Shown: piece by piece, positions 44,866 through 56,400 of the stretch
How positions within the stretch are numbered: position 1 is the first letter of the stretch
Layout: the number at the start of each line of letters is the position of its first letter
Origin: Eutreptiella sp. 'Long Island Sound 2002'
Lineage: Eukaryota > Euglenozoa > Euglenophyceae > Eutreptiales > Eutreptiaceae
Assembly: GCA_964036045.1 (NCBI GenBank)
Contig: OZ038379.1
Coordinates: 114,727,604-114,791,603, forward strand
Direction of reading: 5' to 3'
DNA length: 64,000 nucleotides
Position numbers and translations under genes: made by a program
The notes under the pieces: model-generated
Seen by the model: the letters and a program-made list of their open reading frames with translations, nothing else
Database searches by the model: none
Told to the model about the DNA's origin: nothing

Positions 44866-46075
44866 TCACTTGCCGTTGCTCTTGCCGTTGTTCTTGGATA
44901 AGCCAACCCGGACACCGCGTTGCAGGGTGGCCTAGAGGCCCTCAACTGCCCTTTTTTTCTGCGACGGGGATGCCGCAGCGGCTACCGTTGCCAATTTATC
45001 CTCCTCTTCCTTCCTCTTGCGATTTGCTCGTTCGTCCTCTTTGGCCCTTTTCTCGTTATCCTTCTCCTTCTGTTTACGTTGCCTCTGCCGTGCCTCCTCT
45101 TGCTTCCGCAACTCGCGCTCAGCCTTCTCCTGCTCCTTCTGCCGTTGTTTATCAGTTTTCCCCTTGGTTTGGGAGTTTGCGGATCCGGCACCTCCTCAAC
45201 TTCTGACTCACCTGTGTCCGCGTCAGTTGCCTGGTGAGGGGACTCCCGCTGCTAGAACGGCGGCTTGCCTGTGCTTGCCCCGTGCATGACACTCCGCCAC
45301 TCAACATCCTCCTCCGTGTCCCCTTTCCGGACGCTTGTCTTCAGCAGGTTCACCACATGAGCTGCATTGTAGGGACCATCAGATAATACACCCCATGTGC
45401 AATTCAACGGGATAGGCAAGTGAATACAGCCCAGACTGATCAGGTCGGGGCGGCGGCCGTATTTCAGTGCTGACAGGCAGCGCGATGCATCAACATCCAT
45501 GTGCGTGTCGTCCGAGTCGTCGTTGGGGTCCTCCAGCGAATTCACCAACCACCACAGGAGAGCCAGACCCAGCCACAGACCTTCAGTGAACGACTTTTGT
45601 GTGAGGAAGTGCGGCACTGCAGGGCCCAGCCCATGGGTCTTCACAAGCAACAGAGTTGATTACTCGAACAAATACGGCTCTTCTCGACGACCCTGATGGT
45701 AGACAACCATGCGCAAAGCTGTTCGGTACAAATCTTCCAATTGCGAACGTAAGTGTTGTTCCACAGCGACCAAATCCCCATGGTGTCCATGAAAGGCGCC
45801 AAGTACCCCTTGAAACAGCACACATACAATCTGCGCACGAGGGATCCACCCTCCTTGCCGCGGCACTTCAACAATGACGACAGTGTACCTCAGCATTTTG
45901 ATCTCATTGGGCACTACGGTCACCGATCCATCGTACGCCCAAATTTCTCCACATTTTGATCCCTTGCCGACATTGACATTCGCCACCTCGCCACTAGACA
46001 CCTCAACAGCCAGGTTCAACACTGGTCTCACAAGCAGTCTGCGATGTGCTGCGAAATCTTCTCAATCGCTAACCC
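44866..46075 (-). CDS. Unknown gene with three in-frame UAR codons and a basic coiled-coil tail
   Basis: From about 46,070 a minus-strand frame gives coherent protein: GKGSKCGEIWAYDGSVTVVP, EIKMLRYTVVIVEVPRQGGW, TEGLWLGLALLWWLVNSLED, RRPDLISLGCIHLPIPLNCT. It crosses TAA at 45,660-45,662 and TAG at 45,252-45,254 with good protein on both sides (PYLFE/STLLLVKTHG; STGKPPF/QRESPH). Near 45,170, beside a G4A4 run, the coding signal moves to the -1 frame: KTDKQRQKEQEKAERELRKQ and more K/E/R-rich coiled coil. This crosses TAG at 44,932-44,934 and ends with SKNNGKSNGK at TGA 44,866-44,868. The family is not recognised. A possible acceptor (GGGTTAG) precedes the frame near 46,070. It may be intact with UAR read as sense, or a pseudogene. 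Confidence 0.5.
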
Positions 46076-46299
46076 ACAGACCTGCCTTCAAAAGCGCCCG
46101 GAGCGGTAGCCACGGCGTGCTCTCGCTGTACTCCAAGCTCCCTTGCCATGCACTAAATTTCGCGAGACGGTGACTAAACTTCTTCTAGATGCGAGCCACT
46201 TCAGTCTTAGCACTTGTGTGCACACGGACCATAGAGGAGGGCATGTTGCAACAAGATTCAGCGATTCACCAAGTCACCGCGATCTGGCACAACGTAACT

Positions 46300-47550
46300 T
46301 TGCGTTCCGTGGGATCCTCGGCTGTGCAGATCCAAATACTGTCAAATTGGTAATATGACGGCTGAAATTGGTCAATGTGCTTCATTTGGGCTCTGCAGAT
46401 CCCACCATGACCAAATTGGCAAATGAAGCGGGTGGTGGTGGGGGGGGGGGGTCTTGGGAAATTATCAGGCAAGGTTGTACCGGTCGACAGCAGTGAAGTT
46501 GCGGAGGCTTCCACAGGCACAGCGTCTCTGTAGATCCGGTCAATTGGCATCCCAGGGGATCCTGGGCTGTGCAGATCCCAGAACTCACAAGATGGCAATG
46601 TGACGGCGGAAATTGATGAATGTGCTTCACCTGGAATCTGCAGAGCCCAGCATGACCAAAATAATGAATTAGGGGGTGTCCTGGGGGGGGGGGGGGGGCT
46701 TGGACATCATCAGGCAAGGTTGCACCAGTTATCAAGAGTGAAGTTGCAACAGTTCCAACAGTTCAACATGCAAATCGTCACCGTAGATCTAGTGAATTGG
46801 CATCCCATGGAATCCTAAGCTCTGCAGGGCCGATTGCTCTCCAATTGGTAACTTGACGGCTGAAATTGGACAATGTGCTGGATTTGGGCTGTGCAGAGCA
46901 CAACATGACCAAAGGGGTGAATTAGGGGGTTTCTTGGGGGGGGGGGGTCCTTGGACATCATCACGCAAGGTTGCACCAGTCATCAGGAGTGAATTTGCGA
47001 AAGTTCCAACAGCCACAGCGTCTCTGTAGATCCAGTCAATTGGCATTCCAAGGGATCCTGGGCTATGCAGATCCCAGAACTCACAAGATGGCAATATGAC
47101 GGCGGAAATTGATGAATGTGCTTCACCTGGGCTCTGCAGAGCCCAGCATGACCAAAATGGTGAATTAGGGGGTGTCCTTGGGGGGGGGGGGGGGTTGGAC
47201 ATCATCAGGCAAGGTTGCACCAGTCATTAGGAGTGAAGTTGCAACAGTTCCAACAGTTCAACAGGCACAGCGTCACCGTAGATCCAGTGAATTGGCATCC
47301 CATGGGATCCTAAGCTGTGCAGGGCCGACTGCTCTCCAATTGGTAACTTGACGGCTGAAATTGGACAATGTGCTGGATTTGGGCTATGCAGAGCACATCA
47401 TGACCAAAATGGTGAATTAGGGGGTTTCTTGGGTGGGGGGGGTCTTTGGACATCATCACGCAAGGTTGCACCAGTCATCAGGAGTGAATTTACGGAAGTT
47501 CCAACAGGCACAGCGTCTCTGTAGATCCAAGCAGTTGGCACTCAGTGAAG
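46300..47550. repeat. ~245-bp tandem repeat with poly-G tracts, about five copies
   Basis: The marker ATCATCA(G/C)GCAAGGTTGCACC recurs near 46,455 (variant), 46,703, 46,955, 47,194 and 47,446, alternating spacings of about 252 and 239 bp, so the older unit is a ~490-bp dimer. Each unit carries a G8-G13 tract and two palindromes. Confidence 0.85.
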
Positions 47551-47559
47551 AGTTGCGTG

Positions 47560-48075
47560 AATTCGACCTGATAGATTCAGAATGATCACGGGGGGGGTGG
47601 CAATGCAGACCCCCCAGACAACCAAATTTGATCTGTACACCCTTGTTATTGCTATACCAAAATGTTTGGGCTCTGTAGAGCCCAGCTTTGTGCGCCACTG
47701 AGTTTTCAGGGTTTGTATTACTGGTTCTTGTCACTCTGGGCCCTGCAGAGCCCAGTTTGTCACCACTGCCCGATTTGTACCCCAATCTGGTCATTTTCTG
47801 TTGCTTTCTTAGGGCTTTGACGTGATAGACTCAGATTGATCATGGGGGGGTGGCAATGCAACCCCCCCCCCCCCTAACAGCCCAATTTGATGTGTACACC
47901 CCTGTTATTGCTGTACCCCAAATGTCTGGGCTCTGCAGAGCCCAGCTTTGTCCGACATTCAGTTTTGAGGGGTTGTATTACTCGTTCTTGTTACTCTCGG
48001 CCCTGCAAAGCCCAGCCTGTCACCGTTGCTCGATATGGACCTCCATACGGTCATTTTTATGTTCCTTTCTTAGGG
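47560..48075. repeat. ~256-bp direct duplication
   Basis: 47,560-47,815 and 47,816-48,075 align throughout: TGATAGA(T/C)TCAGA(A/T)TGATCA, a poly-G run, TGTACACCC(T/C)TGTTATTGCT, two palindromes each, and TTTCTTAGGGCT at the end. Confidence 0.85.
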
Positions 48076-48544
48076 CTGGGCCAGTCCTGGACCATGCCAT
48101 CACCCTGCTTTGATCTGTGCACACATCTCCATGCTTTCGTATTGTAGTGCGCACCCGCCGTGTCAGCGTGTGTGACCCTCGAACCGGTGTGCCTGGCAAA
48201 TTGCCACAAGCAGGTTTGGCTCTGTCGTTGCACGCCATTTGGACCGGCCCAATTTTGCTGTTGCTCTATACCTTCGTCAACGAGGGACGTTTTGGTGGGC
48301 TTGTTTGATGCCGTGACCATCAGCGTGCCTTGGACATTGTATTTGAGATGCCTTTGTAGTGATTAGCTGTTTGGAAGGCATTTTGGCCCATTTCCACCCC
48401 TGTAGGTGCCAATGTGAATGCTTTGATCCGACTAATTCGGTGTCCAAATCTGCCATTTGCCATCATTGATGCTTTGAACCGTGTGATTGTTGTGCTGTTT
48501 TCACGGGCCTGATTTGTACTGTAAAGTCCGTGTGTTTCTGGAAC
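48076..48544. other. No gene seen; 5' flank of the plus-strand gene
   Basis: T-rich unique sequence without a supported frame. It may contain the promoter or an upstream exon of the next gene. Confidence 0.4.
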
Positions 48545-49653
48545 ATGTGTGACATACCAAACGACATTGCCATGGATGGGAACGCTGGTGAGACACCAGC
48601 GATGGACACACTGGAAGCCGAGAAAGTGGATGCACTGCAGTCAGCCCCCTCCGTAGAGGAAGCTGTACACAGCAGCGCTCTTGCTGGGGCCAGCGAGGCC
48701 AGTCAATCCCCCTTGCAAGTGGGGAACAAGGGTCCTGTCGCAAGGAAGATGGGTAGCATCAAGGACTCCACAAGCGTACGGGCCATTCAAAACTACGTGG
48801 AGGTGAGGAGAGCGCACGTGCTGCGCAAGGAACTCAACATTGACAGGTGCATGGAGTATGGCCAATCCAGGCTCATCGATTGGGTCCATTTGGCAGAGGT
48901 AAAGGAGGACCTATTGACAAACACCCCCGATGGCCGACTGCGGCTTCTGTTCCGGGACGACAAAGTTATGGGAATGTTGCGACGCAATTCAATCAGCGTG
49001 ATTGGCTACTTGGCGTGCCGTGTGTGATGTGCCATGCAGCTGTATTCAGTGGAAGCCCTGTGGGTGAGTGGAGACCAACACGGCGCTGCGGTGTGTGATG
49101 CACTTTGCAAGGATGCAACAGCAAGGATGGGCGAGGTCGAGGACTGGATGACCAACTTTGACATGCGCATCATCAAGGTTGATACATCCCTCGGGATCAG
49201 GCGAAAGCTTGCTGGACAACACAATAGGGCACAACACAGTGGACACGAGAGCAGTGTACCCCAACTTTTGAACAATTTCATATGTCTGGAGGCAGAGGAC
49301 ACACAATGTAAGAAGACAGTTGTCATCTTGATGTGTGAGGCAATCATGGAGGCGGGGCTGATTGCGAAATATGGCCACAAGGAGACAATCGTCAAGCAAA
49401 TGAGGCCTCCTGCCTACATGGCCTTGACGTGTGGTACCACCTTCACGGACGCACTCGGCAAGATGGTGGAACGCAAGCAGGTGATTGCTCTTTATACACC
49501 GCGATGCTTTGCTGGAATGCAACCCGAAAATTTGTGGCGCGTATGCAACTACATGGCCTCGCCGAAGAGTACAGTACCGGGCTTCCAGAAGCCGACAAAG
49601 GAGCGCCGTGCTGGGGAATTGTGGTGGTATCACTTTGGTCATCCCGACATGCC
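48545..49653 (+). CDS. Unknown protein gene with one in-frame TGA
   Basis: The frame is open from ATG at 48,545 (or 48,572) to TGA at 49,025-49,027 and then continues in the same frame without further stop to 49,756. Both halves look like real protein: VEVRRAHVLRKELNIDRCME, AEVKEDLLTNTPDGRLRLLF, then DWMTNFDMRIIKVDTSLGIR, ICLEAEDTQCKKTVVILMCE, GAELWW-type WWYHFGHPDMP. A good donor (CCAG then GTGAGC) follows at 49,654, so coding may splice onward. The family is not recognised. The TGA could be a mutation, a sense codon or part of a 20-nt GT...AG segment (GTGTGTGATGTGCCATGCAG), which would be unusually short for an intron. Confidence 0.5.
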
Positions 49654-49796
49654 AGGTGAGCGCATCCACCCTTCAAGACGTATGTTGTTGCCTTGTAAAC
49701 CCCCTGCCTTTTGTTGTGATTCCGATTCAGTGGGTCGCTGCGACAGGGATAAAGTGTAATGACCGATTTTAGTGTGACACCAAGCAGTTTGAGTCT

Positions 49797-50062
49797 GCTG
49801 GGCTCTGCACAGCCCAGGGTCCAATGCGATGCAGGTTGACTGGATCTAGGGAGACGCTGTGCCTATTGGAGGTCCGGCAACTTCACTAATGATAACGGGT
49901 GCAACCTTGCTTGATGATGTCCAAGGAACCCCCCCCCCCCCAAGACACCCCAAAATTTACGATTTTGTTCCTGCTGGGCTTTGCAAGGCCGGGGTCCATC
50001 ACAATGACCATTTTCAGGTGACAACTTACGAATTGGAGAGTACCGGGCTCTACAGAGCCCAA
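49797..50062. repeat. Inverted, isolated copy of the ~245-bp repeat
   Basis: This is the reverse complement of the 46.3-47.5 kb unit (GGTGCAACCTTGCTTGATGATG, then a C14 run). It is framed by palindromes at both ends and one in the middle. It sits right after the donor at 49,654 and ends in CTCTACAG, so it could act as intron sequence on the plus strand. Confidence 0.7.
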
Positions 50063-50446
50063 GATCCCATGGGAGAGCACAATAGGTACACAGCCATCGG
50101 ACAGAGCGTCAACATCTACAGCATCCCTAGCCCGGATCACGGGTACACCATCCTCAGGGGGGGGCCGCACATGATCAATGAACATTGCATTTGGCACTGG
50201 GGGAACAATGTGCTCCATTGCAATTGGTATGAACCAAACTGTTTCTACGGCTGCACGGGGCTCGCGGCGGTTCACAGCTGGCCAAAGGGAATTTTCGCCA
50301 TATGTAATCCATGGCATCATCGCGGAGCCCTTGTCCACCTACTAGGGTGCGCAGAAAGCGCTTTAGAATAGATTTCATGAACGTATCAAGTAGGGTACCC
50401 CCGCTTCCCTTTTCGGGGAACACGTACGTTGTGTCTCTTTCTGCCT
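50063..50446 (-). other. Exon-like stretch downstream of the transposase gene
   Basis: Minus-strand frame from about 50,340 to 50,070 reads coherently (MMPWITYGENSLWPAVNRRE, VPNAMFIDHVRPPPEDGVPV, DVDALSDGCVPIVLSHGIL) and ends at a palindrome. The antisense frame is also open. GTACGT at about 50,430 and CCCTAG at about 50,345 on the minus strand could bound an intron joining it to the large gene, but phases do not fit cleanly. Confidence 0.35.
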
Positions 50447-53400
50447 TCAACCACACTCACTGGACCTGAGGACCATCGAACAGTTGGATGCTCCTCCCGT
50501 CTTGCACCACGCATGAGTGCCCATACCCCGTCGCGCAGCTCTACACACACACTTTCGAAGAGGGACTCTGTTGCACATGCCTGCTGACGGGGGGGGCATG
50601 GTGCAAAAAAGGTCACCGGCCTCATCCGCCGTGTGCTTGTCGGGGTGTTGCTGGCACCGTGCCCGCAATTTTGCGAGCCGGGCCTCACAACATTCCTCCA
50701 CATGGGCGGCACCAGGCGTGTTGTCGTGCCATTGCGCATTGTACAGAAGTGCGCAGCATATGGTGCGGACATAGTCCATTTTCCCTGCAGCCGGTGCGGC
50801 AAGGTCAACAAGTAGACCCGCACAGCGCTGAAGTAGACATGTGGCTACTATACCCGTCCCGTCGGCGCGCCCAACCCAAGTGCAATTACACACTAAGTGT
50901 CCCACTACAACGACGGCTGGGAGGTAATAATTAAGGAGAGATTCCGGGCCCCGAAGGATGCGCAACCCACCCTGTGTGTTTAGGGCTGCTTGGTCGGAGC
51001 GTCCCTCAAACAGGGTAATTTTCTGCCTAGGGTGTGCCCGTATGTCTCGGGGGGCGAGAAGGAGTGCAGCGATAGTTGTCTATGACAATGAGTTTGGGGT
51101 GGTTATATATTCCTTTGTCTACCATCTGTACGTTTCTGGCCGGAGGCGCGCTTTTGCGGCCAACGGTGTTGCACGTAAGGTTTTGAAAACGCGTAGAGCG
51201 CGCACAACGCGTACAACACGTACAGACCAAGTAACACGCACAAAACGCGTAGCACGCCGAACACACGCCTCCAGAGGCACGTGCAGAATTGAAATACCGG
51301 AACGTGCAGAACGCGCAGAACGCGCAGCACGTCAGTTTGCACACGGGCGCACATCGAGGAGGGGCCGCGTCCTCACAGTTGGGTATCCAGCCTACGCGGT
51401 TGTCCCCCAGGGTTGGCACTGGTCCCATGGGTAGCGATAGCAGAGGCTCCGCCTCCATTATCGTCTCGTTCAAGCCCCCCATTCCACCACACTACTCCTC
51501 ATCTTCCTCATCCTCCTCATCCTCCTCGTCCTCCTTATCCTCCTCATCCTCGTCCGCCTCCTCACCCTCCTCGTCCTCCTCGTCCTCCTCGTCCTCCTCG
51601 CCCTCCTCGTCCTCCTCGTCCTCCTCGTCCTCCCCGCCCTCTTCGTGCTCCTCATGGTCCTCCTCCCACACCTCCTCGTCCTGCTCGTCTACCTCCATGT
51701 CCCGTGCGCCTTGCACACCTCCATAGCCATGTCCCGGTGCAAAGCACAACACCTGGAACGCCTTTCCACAACCGGTACATTCATAACCGGTTCTTCCCCT
51801 CTTGCAAAAGTGGCACACACGCCGCCGTTGTGTCGCCACCGGCACGTGCACCTCTTGTCGGAGGGGGTGGGCAAAGTACCGCCGCCGCAACACTTGCCAT
51901 TGCCACTCCCACATACTAGTGGTCTCCTTGCAAAGTCCCAATTGCCGGCAAATTGCGAACGCATTCGCAACCGCGTACCCGAGCACGAACGCCCGCACCG
52001 CGTGGGCCCATGTCATCTGGCGGCGAACCTGCCTCATCTGCAGGGCCATCTGGTTCACACCATCGACACCGCGCGACAGTGTGCGGTACGCCGCCACCAC
52101 GGGGTGCACTTCGCGCCCGCTTCGCCGGTGAGGTGGTCCCCTTCGGGCAAACCACACATTCGTCAACATCAGCACAACGCGGGGGGGGTTTGTGCCCGAC
52201 CTTCGGATTCTTGTACACGCACAAACTGTACTTGAAATACGCAACAGTGCACACCGCCGTCTGCCCCTCCTGCACCTGCTCCCCGGCCCATGTCACGCCG
52301 TACGCGGACCTCTTCGTCATCATGAGGAATGCCCGCTTGTTGGCGGGCAGTTTCTTTGCGAGGCCGTGGGACCCGAAAAAGGAGTCGGCACATAGCACCG
52401 TCCCCTCGGGTAGCAACGATGCCCACAACTTGATGATGTTTTTGGCATCAAAGTTTCCCGCCGCAGTGCCATAGCGGCGTAGTTTGCCCCGTACACCGAT
52501 GTACAAATACATGTCCACCACGTACCCCCATGTTGCGTCTGCCAGGGAATACAACTTTATCCCGGCTGGGTGCGGTTTCCGGGCAATGAACATTTTCAAG
52601 GGGCCCGCTAGCATCCCCTTGTGGGGCACCACAGACTCATCGCCGCAGGCCCCACCCCCCATGCACCACGCTCCCGCCCATTGGCCATTGCAGTCTTCCA
52701 GTAGCGAGACCACATTGGTACGTAGCAACCGTTGGAGCAAGTAATATTGGCGACGCATCAGCATGTTTGCCATATAGGGATTGTATAATAGGCCCTTGCG
52801 GTCCCAAACCCCGTCCACCTGCATTGGTCGCACCATCCCCAATAGAATTAGAAATGCATTGTACCTAGGTACTAGAGGTAGCACGTCTGGCCTTCCGTGG
52901 TCCCGTAGGGCTTGGCATTGTAGATTCTCTATGGGGGCCATGATATGGTCCCACACCTCGCCCTCCGTATAGCCGATGAGCCAGGACTCCCCGGGCCGGA
53001 TACCGTACTGGATATCGGCCGCACAGTCCTCCTGTGGGAGCCTATGGTCGTACAGCGGGGGCTGAAATTTCGGTGGCATCACAAACAAAGATTGTTGAGA
53101 AATGAGACTCTGTAGAACACGCAACACACCAGTGGCAATTCCAGAGGCAACAACAGAGGCAGCATGGGCGGAACGTGCAGAACGCGCAGCACACGCACAA
53201 CGCGTAACACGACCTCCAGAGGCAGACACAGAAGCAGACACGTAGAGCGCGTATCACACGAAACACACGCACGACACGGGCTGCGGGGACATGGGCAAAG
53301 GGCCATGGGGATGGGGGAATGGGGGCGGCAGCACCAACAATTCAATTGTTGCTTTCTTGAAACGGTGTCCGTGCACCCTGCATGGTCCACGCAAAGCAGC

Positions 53401-56400
53401 GGCCGCAGCCGCCACCATTCATCCGAACGTCGAAAAAGCATTCACAACGCAATAAATACCGGCGTCGGCGCCCCAATGGAAGCGCCGCCTACCGATGCCA
53501 CCACTGTGGGGTTGGCTGTGAGTGTGTTTGCTGGCCCAACGGCAACGGCCTTGAAAAGAAAAGGGGTTGTGAGGTTTGTCTGCCACGGACCTCATCGGGG
53601 TCGGGCCAGTCATCCCCATCCGAAAACTGTGTGTTTGAAAATATGCTGCCTGGGCTGCTCCAACTTAGGTCGGACTGTTACTAAATCTGCACTATCTCCT
53701 CCTTCTCCATCTCCTCTCCCGCCGCTGCGGCTTCCTCCGAGGGCTGCTCTCCCATCTCCGCATCGCTCTTCGCCGCCCCAGCGCTCTCTTCCTCGGCTGC
53801 CTCCGGCTCCTGCAGTGGATCCACTAGCGCGTTTCACTCCTCCTCCGGCTCAATTTTGATTGGGTGCTGCAGAACACGAAAAACGCGTGAAACATGCAAC
53901 GCACCTCCAGAGGCAAGCCGAGAGGCACCAAAACGAACACGTGTGGAACGCGCAGAACGCGGAGAACACGTGGCCCACATCCAGAGGCACACCCGGAGGC
54001 TACGTGCAAATCCCCTGGAACGCATAGTACTAATGTGCAACGCGCACCTGTGCACCTTCCGTGTGCGGGGGTCCCGTCTCCGGCCCCATCTCCGGCCTGC
54101 CTTGATGGTGGCTGAGGTCCCCGTGGCAGTGGCGGTGGTGGGAGTAGTGGCGCTGGTGGGATCCCCGGCGGTGGCGGTGGCGGCAGCATTGCTTGCGGTG
54201 GAGGATACGTGGGTGGCGGCGGATACGCGGGGGGCTGGTACCTGTACGGGTCGGAACCATACGGGAGGCTCCCGGAGCTCGAAGGCATTTCCGGATCCGT
54301 CTTCATCGGCTGGTACTCGTACCGCGGCTCATATCGTATCGCGGCTCATACGGATACCCATGCTGCTGCGGCCACTCCTCCTAGCTTGTCTGCAGAACAT
54401 GTAGAGCGCTCAAACCAGGTAAAACATGGGAAGGCAAATCCAGAGGCAGTCACAGAATCGAACGTGCAGACCGCGTAGAACGCGTAGGACGCGCAAAGCA
54501 GACAGGAGGCAACTCCAGAGGCAAGTGGAAAGACCCGTGCCACGACGCCCAGCACGGGAATGCACACCTGCTGCCTCTTTGCATCCTTGGTTCTCACGAG
54601 TGTCCATGCCCCTGTGTCGGGTAGGTCGACACCTCTGTCTTCCGTTAGGGTGTAGGCCATGAGGCCAGCCATGTGGACCGTGCGCGACAGTTTCTCCTGT
54701 ACAGACCACGCAAAGCGTGTGCAACACCGGAAGGCACCCCCAGAGGCAACGAAGAGGCGCAACATCGGGAACACGTAGCACGCGCAGAACGCCGAAAACG
54801 CGCTACACGCTGGACCGGAGGCGTTAGAGAGGGAACACGCAACACATGCAGTACACTTGCAAAGCGTCAGTGGGCATTTCGACAATGTCCTCCGCACCAA
54901 ACGCACTCAGTTGGTCCATGCTGCGCCGTGGTCGGTATCCTGACGACAGGGGCTCCCCCTTCAATTTCGCCAACGGCAGGACTGCAGCTGCGGGGTCACC
55001 AATTTCCGTAGGCCAGTCCGGGGCTACGACACAGTTCGTGCACACCCACACCCCCTTGATCAAACCGATTGCGACTTGGCGAGGTGAGCTGCTGCGGTAT
55101 CGCTCCCCAAACAGTTCTCTGGCAGCGGTAATGCTTTATGCATTCTTCGTGCCACAGCGGAGGACCCTCTGCACACTGTACGCCCGCACGTCCGTCACCA
55201 GAAGCAGCGCCAGGCCCAATTCGCGGCGCGCTTGTGTTTCCTCGGCCAAACACACTTTGTAGTGTTAGCATACTCGTCCGAGTGACACTTCGTACTCCGA
55301 CTCCAGGGTGCCCTGCATGGCCTGCACATCGTTGTCGTAGGCGGCCCCGGCTTGGTACTTCTCCCCTCGGGTTGCACCTGTGGGCATCGTCCTGTGCGGT
55401 TCGCCTTGCACTGCGTAACGCACATGCTTGGGCTTCTCCTCCACTTTGTGGTTGCCCTTGCTCTTCTTCTTGGGTGGACTCTTCGTCTTTTCCTTCTTCT
55501 TCTTGGACAGCTCCTCCGGCTCCGGCTTTGCCTCTGGCTTCGCCTTGACAGGGGTCCCCTTTGGTTGTGCTGCCATGCGGGCAACCTCCCGGTGCTGCGG
55601 GGGGCGCGTTGGGCGAGGGAGGGCTCGTCCTCGTCCTTCACACTGGCAGCATCACTGCCCTCCTCCTCCTCCTCGTCCTCGTCCTCTTCCTCCTATGCCT
55701 CCTCTTCCGACTCCTCCTCATCCGAACTCTCCGTGCTTCCCTCATCTTGGATCCACGTCCACAGCCGGTCGTGCGGAATCTGTAGAACATGCAGAACATA
55801 GAAGACACACGGAGGCAACCCCAGGGGCAACACCAGAGGAAGCGCGCAGAGCGCGGAGAACGCGCAAAACGCATAGCACACAATGAGTGGCAGCTCGAGA
55901 GGCAACGAAAAAGGGAACGGATAAAACGCGCAGAACGAACAGAACACCTTTTTGTATTTCAGGAAGCCATCCTTCTTGTTGCGGACGTCTTGCACCACAT
56001 GTGGTGCATGTGGCTTGCCCTTCGGGGCCTGAACCTGTAAAAGGGTGCAAGAGGCGGTAGGGGACAACAGGCAGCGCAAAATAGTGCTCACATGAACCGC
56101 AAACCCGTGAACGTGGTACACCTGATACGTTGTGAGGTTCGTCCACCAAAATTCTTTGTCTTGCCGGTCCTTGGCCCCTTTCTTCTTCCGATTGACCCAT
56201 CCGGCATGCCACCCCGCTACGACACAAGGGGGTGAGGAGGACAGCGGTGCAAGGCGAGAAGCGAGACGAAAACGGAGACACACACACATACTCGTGGCTT
56301 GTTGAATTTGAAAGACAACGAAGGCCTCGTGCTTCAGTGCCTCCGGATGCTTCCACTCTCCCAGCTTCCCACCCTTCTGCAACAATTGGGAATGTGTGGC

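Larger units (their letters stand above)
43374..50062. repeat. Dispersed palindrome family, left cluster
   Basis: Near-perfect copies of TGGGCTCTGCAGAGCCCA lie at 43,374-43,391, 43,505-43,520, 44,554-44,571, 44,622-44,640, 47,128-47,145, 47,667-47,683, 47,737-47,754, 47,926-47,944, 49,797-49,816 and 50,047-50,062. More diverged ones lie near 44,212, 46,387, 46,567, 46,887, 47,050, 47,380 and 47,999. Many changes are compensated across the stem or restricted to the central CTGCAG. Confidence 0.85.

Noticed and set aside
53678-55285. Ultra-short (18-20 nt) introns removing the stops
   Set aside because: GT...AG segments of this size can be found at a few of the stops (for example around 53,680 and 55,265) but not at most of them (51,492, 55,693, 57,852). 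All other introns here are 57 bp or longer.
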